NCBI RefSeq assembly: GCF_009905375.1 | Contig: NC_133650.1 | Location: 148,831,346-148,895,345, forward strand | From: Apium graveolens | Taxonomy: Eukaryota; Streptophyta; Magnoliopsida; Apiales; Apiaceae | DNA: 64,000 nt | Direction of reading: 5' to 3' | Part shown: piece by piece, positions 55,801-64,000 of the stretch | Numbering within the stretch: position 1 is the stretch's first letter | Layout of the letters: each line of letters starts with the position of its first letter | Notes under the pieces: model-generated | The model's database searches: none | Seen by the model: the letters and a program-made list of their open reading frames with translations, nothing else | What the model was told of the DNA's origin: nothing | Program-made: the position numbers and the translations under genes

Positions 55801-56025
55801 AGACAGCGCGTAAGACTTGTGATGCTGATGCATATGTTCGAGCTCAGTTAGATTAGTGATCGTTTTGTGTGAGGACTCGATATTAGAAATCAGGTTAAAA
55901 TAGTTAATAGTGTTGGGTTGTTCCAAACCCTAAACTGTAAGATCTTGGATTCAGTTGTATTTACTTTCTTTTGTTATCTATTGTAATAATTTGTATAATA
56001 TATATTATTAAGTCGGGGCATGACA
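52802..56025 (+). mobile_element. Tekay-3 5' LTR, second part
   Basis: Colinear with the 3' LTR from 62280 onward (for example 53241 with about 62696, and 54508 with about 63960), with substitutions and small indels. It ends GGGGCATGACA at 56025. With the first part and the missing 330 bp, the whole LTR is about 4 kb. Short open frames such as 53490-53672 are not conserved as proteins. Confidence 0.9.
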
Positions 56026-56030
56026 GGTTT

Positions 56031-56042
56031 TGGTATTAGAGC
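56031..56042 (+). other. Tekay-3 primer binding site
   Basis: TGGTATTAGAGC, eleven of twelve matches to the initiator Met tRNA site, five bases after the LTR end. Confidence 0.87.
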
Positions 56043-56233
56043 TTCGGTTTAGAGTCCCTGGACAGCGCAAATAGGTTATAGGATATATGTATAAGTTATA
56101 GGATATTATACGAGAGAGTAGGTTAAGCGGATCTATTATTAATACTCATCTTTTATATATCTATGTATTGTTGTCAGCAAAGGGCGCATTCCTCATCATC
56201 CTCTGAGCCGACTGCACAATTGCTTTCTATGTG

Positions 56234-56533
56234 TATGCTGAGTTGAGGCGCGAGTTCGACATGCTTCAGGGCAAGTACGATTGACTGTTAGACCGATTGA
56301 AGAACGTGTATCCGGACAGCCGAAACTATGAAGGAAAGCCTAAGGAGCAGATGACTGCGAGACTTGAGACTTTGGTTCAGTATGTCAACACTAAGCTGGA
56401 TGAGATGCCATCGTACCAAGATCGTACCAGCCAGTATATCATCTAGATGATTGCGGACGAGCTCCAGAGTATTGTGAAGACACTTCGAGAGGATAAGACT
56501 ACCAAACCCCGTTCTGACGGAGTGGAGCCTTAG
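56234..56533 (+). pseudogene. Tekay-3 leader ORF upstream of gag (remnant)
   Basis: The plus-strand frame reads a helical, charged stretch (YAELRREFDMLQGKYD), a TGA at 56282-56284, then LLDRLKNVYPDSRNYEG and LETLVQYVNTKLDEM, a TAG near 56444, and a Leu-rich end (IADELQSIVKTLREDK), stopping at 56531-56533. Upstream the frame meets a TGA, so the start is lost. Spacing and pattern (charged start, Leu-rich middle, final LRE-type helix) resemble the Tekay-2 leader ORF at 36677-37411. No known domain is recognised. Similarity is judged by eye only. Confidence 0.5.
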
Positions 56534-56846
56534 TTCTTTCCATTCTCTACCTTTCATGTTGTTGTATTATCGGACTTTGTAGAATTCCCTGTTATTTCCT
56601 TTAAATAAGCATGTTATTCCTAGATTCAGACTTTATTCTAATCTCGATGTACCTTGACCTTAAAAATTCAATTATTATGCACTATCGTTCTATTTGCTTT
56701 CAATTGTTTTTACGCATTTATATGCATCACCCTTATTGTTTAATTTAAAACTCGACCTCATATGTGAACAGAATGCCATGTGACACCCTACCCTCGAATT
56801 ATCTTATTATTCATACCTATTTTGATAAAACTTTTATTTCAGGATC

Positions 56847-57980
56847 ATGCCACCCAAAAAGAAGAACCCAACAACCACATCTACCACATATCCTAATATT
56901 CTTCGATTACTGGAAACCTTACAACAGCAAACAAATGATATCGCTCAACAACAAAGAACTCTTCAACAACAATTTGAAAACCAAGATAACCGTGAACCAC
57001 ACCAACCACTTGATCCACCAGTACCACCTTGACAAGTTGTCACTTTCAAAGCTTTTCAGAATGTGAATCCGCCTGCATTTCATGATACCACTAACCCAGT
57101 AATAGCTAACACATGGATTAAGGAAATGGAAAGAGCTTTTGAATTGGTACAGTTAGAGAAGATCAGAAGAAATCATATGCTACTTACTTCCTGAAGGGCG
57201 AAGTCATTTATTGGTGTGATTCAGTGAAAGCTATGGAGGCAAATCAGCAAGTTTCTTGGGAAAGGTTTAAGAAGTTATTTCTGGAAAAGTATTACCCTAA
57301 GTACATACAGAATCAGATGGAGCTTAAATTTCTTGAACTGAAGCAAGGGAGTATGACTGTATTGGAGTATGAGAAAAAGTTTACGGAGCTGTCAAGATTT
57401 GTGACAAAGTACACCAGCAGTGAGGAGGAAAAAGCAAAGAGATTCCAACAAGGATTAGAGTCTTGGATCAGAGATAGAGTGTCTATGTTTGAGCTTGATA
57501 CTTATGCAGGAGTAGTACGAAAAGCTGCTCTGATTGAGAGTAATGAGATGCAGTCAAGGAAGGAAAGAGATAACAAGAAGAGGAAGGTTCCATTTTATGG
57601 AGAGAAGTCTGAAGCTGGAAGCTCACAAGACAGGAGTGTGAAAAGGATTGGATTCCACAAAGGCGGAAATTTTTAGAAAAAGGGAAATTTGAATAAAAGA
57701 CAAGAATCAAAAGGGAATAATCAGGCAAGCCAAGGGCAAGTTGGAGAAAATAGATTTCAGAGACCAGAGTGCAAGCATTATGGAAAGAGACACCCAGGAG
57801 TGTGTAATAAGCTGAACATGACATGTTATAGATGCAACCAGAAGGGACATTTGGCTAACGAGTGTAAGATACCGAAGCCGGGAGTTAAATGCTACAAGTG
57901 TGGAAAGACTGGACACATAGCTAGGGAGTGCAAGTCAACCGAACCAGTCAAAGCTCTGATAAACGTGGCAAGCACTAGTG
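56847..57980 (+). pseudogene. Tekay-3 gag
   Basis: ATG at 56847 (MPPKKKNPTTTSTTYPN), a basic start like Tekay-2 Gag, then a Gln-rich helix. A TGA at 57030-57032 and a one-base loss near 57150 break the N-terminal half. The main Gag domain reads in 57224-57676 (SWERFKKLFLEKYYPKYI, FLELKQGSMTVLEYE) up to a TAG at 57674-57676, after which the same frame continues into two zinc knuckles (CYRCNQKGHLANEC, CYKCGKTGHIAREC) near 57825-57930. It would form the particle and bind RNA. The two knuckles are intact. Confidence 0.9.
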
Positions 57981-60078
57981 CAAGCATACCAGCTGAGGTA
58001 TTGGCATTACCTCCACCACCAACAACAACTCCGCAAGCAACGACAAGGATATTTGATTTAAAAATGAAGGATACTGTTCAGAATTCTGAGGTGATAGCAG
58101 GTACACTTTTATTAAATAATGTCGAAGCTAAAGTATTGATTGATTCTGGAGCGACGAGATCTTTTATATCAGAACTTTTGTTGATAGACTTCAATGTGAT
58201 AAAATGGCTATGAACGAGGTAGTAAACGTGGTAATTGCGAATCAAGAGAAGATTCATGTGAGTCAACTTTGTCCTAAGTGTGAGATTGATATCTCGGGAT
58301 ATAATTTTTTAGCCGACTTGATACTTTTCAAGTTAGGGGAGTTTGATATAATCTTAGGCATGGATTGGTTAGGGAAGAATAATGCTCAGATAAATTGTAA
58401 GTCCAAGAAGGTGTACTTAAAGATGGAGAGTGGGGAGAAAGTAGTATTTAAGGGACAGAGGCAAGAGCGACTATTTCTTACAATCGTTCAGGCTAAGAAG
58501 TTGCTTAGGAAAGGTTACGGGTCGTTCCTAGCTTATGTAGTAGATTCAGAAAGAGACAACCTCAACATAGAAGATATTCCCGTAGTCAACGAATTTCCAG
58601 ATGTGTTTCCAGACGAACTATCAGGTTTACCGCCAGATCGACAAATCGAGTTTGAGATCAACCTAGCTCCAGGCATGGAACCAGTTTCGAAGACTCCATA
58701 TAGGATGGCACCAGCAGAAATGAAAGAGTTGGCAAGCCAGCTACAAGAATTATTGGACAAAGGAGTGATAAAACCAAGTACGTCGCCATGGGGAGCACCT
58801 GTTCTGTTTGTAAAGAAGAAAGATGGAAGCATGAGGTTATGTATAGATTATCGGGAGTTGAATAAGGTGACGATTAAGAACCGGTACCCGCTACCAAGAA
58901 TAGATGACCTATCAACTGAAGGGAGCAAAGTGCTTTTCCAAGATTGACTTAAGATCAGGATACCATCAATTAAAGATCAAAGAAGAAGACATCCCGAAGA
59001 TAGCATTCAGGACAAGATACGGACATTATGAATTCTTAGTGATGCCGTTTGGGTTGACTAATGCTCCGGCAGCATTTATGGATTTGATGAATCGGGTATT
59101 TAAAAAGTATTTGGACAAGTTTGTAGTGGTATTTATTGATGACATTCTTATCTATTCAAAGACAGAGGAAGAACACATGCGGCATCTATGGATAGCATTA
59201 GAGATACTCCGACAAGCGAAGTTGTATGCCAAGTTTTCTAAGTGTGAGTTTTGGTTAAAGGAGGTTCAGTTTTTGGGACATGTTATTGGAAGTGAAGGAG
59301 TTAAAGTAGATCCGGCAAAGATTGAGGCGATTATGAGTTGGGAGAGGCCAAAGACACCTATAGAAGTGCGAAGTTTTTTAGGATTGGCGGGATATTATAG
59401 AAGATTTGTCAAAGATTTCTCGAAAATCGCCACGCCATTGACTAAGTTAACCAGGAAGAATCAAAAGTTCGAATGAAATGCAGAATGTGAGGATAACTTT
59501 CAAGAGTTGAAGCAGAGGTTGGTTACAGCTCCGGTGTTAGTAATACCAGACGATCAAGGAAACTTTGTGATTTTCAGCATTGCTTCACATAAAGGACTGG
59601 GCTGTGTGCTAACGCAACACAACAAGGTGATTGCGTATGCGTCAAGACAGTTAAAACCACATGAATTAAAGTATTATACGCATGACTTGGAATTAACAGC
59701 CATAGTATTTGCACTTAAGATTTGGAGACATTACCTTTACGGAGAAAAGTGTGAGATCTACACGGATCATAAGAGTTTAAAGTATATTTTCACTCAGAAG
59801 GAGCTCAACATTAGGCAAAGGAGATGGTTGGAATTAATTAAGGACTATGATCGTTCGATAAATTATCATCCTGGAAAGGCGAACGTGGTAGCCGATGCTT
59901 TGAGTAGGAAGAAAAGGTTGAATATGATAGCAATACCAAAAGAATTGTCTGAAGAGATTAAGAGATTTGAATTGGAACTTTGTGATTGTGGAATAGTTGA
60001 AGAGGTTCGTCATACTATGACTTTTCATCCAATATTATTGGAAAAGATAAAGAAATGTCAGGAAGAAGTAATGAAGTA
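57981..60078 (+). pseudogene. Tekay-3 protease, reverse transcriptase and RNase H
   Basis: Follows gag in frame through a Pro-rich linker (EVLALPPPPTTTP). Protease has [11 protein letters not shown] near 58135, then a frameshift near 58210 and ILGMDWL. RT runs from [18 protein letters not shown], with CIDYRELNK, a frameshift near 58910, and the [10 protein letters not shown] active site near 59130. RNase H has the [11 protein letters not shown] motif near 59760. A TGA near 59474 replaces an expected Trp, and a TAA at 60077 ends this stretch. The usual first Asp of RNase H is changed ([10 protein letters not shown] against [10 protein letters not shown] in Tekay-2). Not functional. Confidence 0.92.
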
Positions 60079-61452
60079 AGAGAATGATCAGCTAACAGGA
60101 GAAGAGATTGGGACTCAAAGAGATGAGCAAGGTATACTAAGGTTCTCCTCAAGAATTTGGATTCCTCATGTACCTGAATTGAAGAATGAGATTTTGCAAG
60201 TAGCACACAATTCAAGATTTTCAATCCATCCGGGAAGCACCAAGATGTATCGAGACTTGAAGCTGAACTTTTGGTGGCCAAACATGAAGCGAGAAGTGGC
60301 AGAATGGGTTGCAAAGTGTTATACTTGTCAGAAAGTGAAGGCAGAATATCAAAGACCAAGCGGATTAATTCAGCCCCTAAAGATTCCAGAATGGAAATGG
60401 GAAAACATTACAATAGACTTTATAGTGGGATTACCCCGAACGAAATCCGGACATGACGCTATATGGGCTATAATTGATCGCCTTACGAAGTCGGCGCATT
60501 TTCTTCCAATTAACGAGAGGTCTTCTTTGGAAAAACTGGTCCACCTGTATGTGCGTGAAATCGTATTAAGACACGGCGTGCCCGTATCGATAGTTTCAGA
60601 CAGAGATCCCCGATTTAACTCGAGATTTTGGAAGCAATTTCAAGAAAGTCTTGGCACGAAATTAAACATGAGTACGACATATCATCCGCAGACTGATGGT
60701 CAAAGCGAAAGGATAATTCAAACAATCGAAGATATATTGCGCAGTTGTGCAATTGACTTTGCGGGAAGTTGGGACGACCACCTGTCATTGGTAGAATTCT
60801 CCTATAACAACAGTTATCACTCCAGTATTGGCATGCCACCATACGAAGCTTTATACGGACGAAAATGTAGATCACCAACTAGTTGGGATGAAGTGGGAGA
60901 AGGAAAGATTCTAGGCCCAGAATTGGTACAACAATTGCATGAGATAGTCAAATTAATTTAGAAGAGGTTACTTGCTGCTCAAGATAGGCAAAGAAAGTAT
61001 GCGGATCCAGTGCGTAAGGATGTCAGATTCCAAGTGGGTGAAGCCGTTTTGCTGAAAGTTTCACCGAAGAAATGATTGTCTAGATTTGGCAAGAAAGGGA
61101 AGTTAGCGCCTAGATATATTGGTCATTTTGAAATTTTGGTCAAGTGGGGAAGGTGGCTTATGAGTTAGCCTTACCGCCTCAGTATCAACATGTACATAAT
61201 ATGTTCCATGTGTCATTGCTTAAGAAGTACAATCCTGATGCCAACCATGTGATAGAATATGAGCCTATAGAAATTGAGGCACATCTGTCATTTGTGGAGC
61301 AACTTGTCAAAATACTCGACTGGCAAACAAAGAGTCTTAGAAATAAGTCGGTGAAGTTAGTAAAAGTACTTTGGAGGAACCCCAAGGTCGAAGAGTCAAC
61401 CTGGGAGTTAGAGTCTGATATGCGTTCCCGGTATCCTCATATGTTCTCTTAG
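60079..61452 (+). pseudogene. Tekay-3 integrase and chromodomain
   Basis: The zinc region reads HNSRFSIHPGSTKMYRDL and CYTCQKVKAEYQ. The catalytic core shows IDFIVGLPRTK, SDRDPRFNSRFWKQF and DGQSERIIQTIED, with all three acidic positions present. A TAG at 60959-60961 and a TGA near 61071 (expected Trp) interrupt the C-terminal part, followed by a frameshift near 61140. The chromodomain then reads VKVLWRNPKVEESTWELE and ends at 61452. Same domain plan as Tekay-1 and -2. Chromodomains of this clade bias insertion to heterochromatin. Confidence 0.92.
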
Positions 61453-61470
61453 ATTCTAAGGACAGAATCC

Positions 61471-61486
61471 TTTAAGGGGGAGAGGA
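61471..61486 (+). other. Tekay-3 polypurine tract
   Basis: TTTAAGGGGGAGAGGA immediately before the 3' LTR start at 61487, closely like those of Tekay-1 and Tekay-2. Confidence 0.88.
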
Positions 61487-64000
61487 TGTTACGACCGACA
61501 TTTTGTGTAATATTATTTGCAAACTTTGAATAATATTTGAATCGATTATAAATATACCTATTTGATTATACACTTATGTGAATGGAGTTGCTGCATTATA
61601 AATTGCTTTACTTAGAATATAAATTTTTCAAAGCGAAAGTTTTATTAATTGCTCCTATTTTTGATTTATAAAGATTATTCTTTACCATGGAAAATTATCA
61701 TTTAAAAATAATTTCATTCACAAATTTCAAAAGTGATCTCATAAAATTTCTAAAAATCCAAGTTATTTTATGGTACAATTTTTATAATTTTTGAGCTTTT
61801 ACTTTATTTTATAAAAATAGATCTTTGAAAATTAGTTGTTTAGTAATTAGAAAATTACATGAATATCCTTGCATGCAAATACCCTCCCATTCAACTAAAG
61901 GGCTAAAAAGACAATTCCAACCCCACTCACTCTCATTCTACTAGCCAATTTACCTCTTTGTCCTTGCATGCAAATTTACCCAACTTTAGCTAGAAGGTTA
62001 CTCTTGTCATTTACTAAATTCACTCATATTTAGTCAAATCAAAGGCATAAAAACAAACACAAGTACCATGTGCACTTCATTTTTCACTCCACCATTCCAC
62101 CCACTCCTTTCTCCTCCCCCTCCCTCTCGGCCCAACCCCCCCTCTCGGCCCTTCCCAAAGCCGAAGCCCCCATCCCCTTCTTTCTTCATTCTTTTACTCA
62201 AACATCCATCTTATATTCAAGTAATCTTACTCCCTACATGTTGTTCATATATATTCCAAAAAGTTTAGAGTGAAACGTTTGAGTTTTAATCTTGCATGTC
62301 ATAGTTTAACTAGAACTCAAAATACAATCTTGATTCTCATGATTTTAAGGTTGCATTATTGAGGGAACTACAAGGAATGGTGAAATTCCAAGTCATGAGA
62401 GTAAAGCTCTTATTTTTAAGGTCCATTTCATTCGGCCATGACCATAAGGGAGCCGAATGAATGGTTCTTAGTGGTGTTTTGTTGCCTTGTTCAATTCTTA
62501 TATGTTTTTATGATAATAGTATGAATTTTGTAGTGAAAACTTGATGAAACCCTTTGCATGCTAAGTGATCATTTAGTATTAGTATATGTTAGGCTTGCAT
62601 GTTGATTTTATGATAAAAATTATTGTGGAAATCATATGATTTTGGCTTGTAAAATTCGAAGGCATGCATGCATGAAATCAACTTGTGATTTCAAAAGTTC
62701 TTGATCATTAGGATTGATAATTGTTAATAGGCTTTAATTTCAGTAGAGTTAAGATATTGGTCTTGATTTGTGCTCCTTGGTATGTGATGTTAATTCGAAT
62801 ATATATGAAGATGATATAAATTATTGTTTTCGAAAACTTGATGACTTGTATTTAGTGTAGTATGTTAACTTTTGTTTTGCTATATTGCACCTTAGGTAAG
62901 GATGATCTCCACCAAGCCAATGTTGATTGTAAGAGATTTAGTTCAGTAGATCACCTTGGTTGAGGTTCAGTTTTGGTTTTTGATTGATGTTTGGTTGGGT
63001 TTGTCAAGTAAGAATCTTGATAAAAGGAGAGCATTAGATTCTGGAGAAAATCAGTTTGGTACCCTAAAGTTTAGAGTGATATTTGACCATGTTATTGTTG
63101 TGCACTTTGAGGCCCAAGTCACCAGAAGCTAGAACTAGGAGTATAAATTAGGTTTTAGGTGTTTGTTAGAGGTTTGTAAGACGTTTGTTAGTGGAAACAC
63201 AAAATCTGTCCAGTAGAGGACAGTTTTGTTGCATCTTAGAAATAGGAAGTTTTGACCATGTCATAGGTAGGCCTCATTAAGACTTGTTGGGCCTTAGTTA
63301 GAGGGAGTGTCAGAGGATTTTTTTTAGCCATAGTTCATAGGTTATGAGTTAGAATCATGTGTCATAAGTTAGCTCAAATCAGGACCCTTTTCTGCCCCAA
63401 AAAACAGGGGAAACGTAGACTTTAAACTTAGGTCTAGGGAGGCCCAAGCTAGGCCCTTGAGCCACATCAAGTTTGGGAGTTGGCTTATGATCAGGAGAGT
63501 CTAGTGTAGAAGTTTTGGAGGTAAACTTGAAGCGTAAGAGTGTCAAATGCACCCAAGAAATCATAGATGTCATTCTGAAATTTACTATAATGAGCCCATT
63601 CACTTACCACATAGTTTTAGAGCACTTAGGAGTGAAGTATTGGTTGACCACCATAGTTGCAAGATAGCATAAAGTCAGTAGAGTGAAAGGCCCAAGTCAG
63701 GGTTAATAAGAATTGGATGGTTTAGTAAAGGCACTTCGAGTTAAGAGGTAAAAATTTGGATTTTTTGTCTAGTTAGCGACCAAGTGACTTAAGTAAGTGG
63801 AGTAAGATCATCGAAGCCTAGTGATGCAATATAGTGTGTGTGATATTATTTGGTACTTAAATATGGTATGTGAGCATATGTGGCTATGTGTACTATTATG
63901 ATTATAAGGAGATTGTAAATTGAGTGTATGTAGGCTTAAGTGCCATTGTGTTAAATTTTGGTTTACAAATAGGTTGAGTTGGTAAGCATATATTATAATG
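61487..64000 (+). mobile_element. Tekay-3 3' LTR (continues past the window)
   Basis: It starts TGTTACGACCGACATTTTG. It contains the 330 bp (61951-62279) missing from the 5' LTR, including a Pro/Ser-rich short frame near 62070 that I do not regard as a gene. The last base corresponds to about 54543 of the 5' LTR, so about 1.5 kb lies beyond 64000. Confidence 0.92.

Noticed and set aside
62068..62273. Pro/Ser-rich ORF in the Tekay-3 3' LTR
   Set aside because: Short, low complexity, within an LTR; overlapping frames give equally rich peptides.

Overview
This 64 kb window is plant nuclear DNA made entirely of nested LTR retrotransposons; no host gene, tRNA, rRNA or CRISPR array was found. The lineages present (Ty3/gypsy chromoviruses with a C-terminal chromodomain, Athila, Tat/Retand with a second RNase H, and Ty1/copia Sirevirus-like elements) are all plant lineages. 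A large eudicot genome is likely; the species cannot be read from this sequence. Informal names used here: SIRE-A and SIRE-B (copia), Tekay-1, -2 and -3 (chromodomain gypsy), ATH (Athila) and TAT (Tat/Retand).

Layout. The oldest visible layer is SIRE-A, a decayed minus-strand Sirevirus-like tract (1460-3586, 12516-17871, 40947-41116). Three insertions interrupt it. (1) Tekay-1 (+ strand; pol 6535-9105, 3' LTR 9145-12515), itself broken in its reverse transcriptase by ATH (- strand, 3587-6534). (2) Tekay-2 (- strand, 17877-40941, target duplication GCAGG), whose gag is split by TAT (+ strand, 25064-35815, target duplication TTCGC). (3) An orphan LTR end (41117-41356) carrying Tekay-3 (+ strand, 41357 to beyond 64000), whose 5' LTR holds SIRE-B (- strand, 41821-52801).

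The left part is also a tandem segmental duplication. Bases 1-3586 repeat as 11057-14642 with about ten substitutions and no indel, so the unit is 11,056 bp and the new junction lies at 3586/3587, fusing Athila gag in frame to copia integrase.

Relative ages by eye: the TAT LTRs differ at one base in 547 (youngest); the duplication differs by about 0.3%; Tekay-2 LTRs by about 2%; Tekay-3 LTRs by about 4%. All elements except TAT are full of stop codons and frameshifts, and most of the stops look like C-to-T changes.

Most interesting content: a two-intron antisense gene with its own palindromic TATA box inside TAT; extra ORFs between the 5' LTR and gag in two different Tekay families; a long extra ORF downstream of RNase H in the Sirevirus-like elements; and a short word, (T/C)ATCCGTCG(A/G)G, scattered in both orientations through SIRE-B in LTR, spacer and coding DNA alike.
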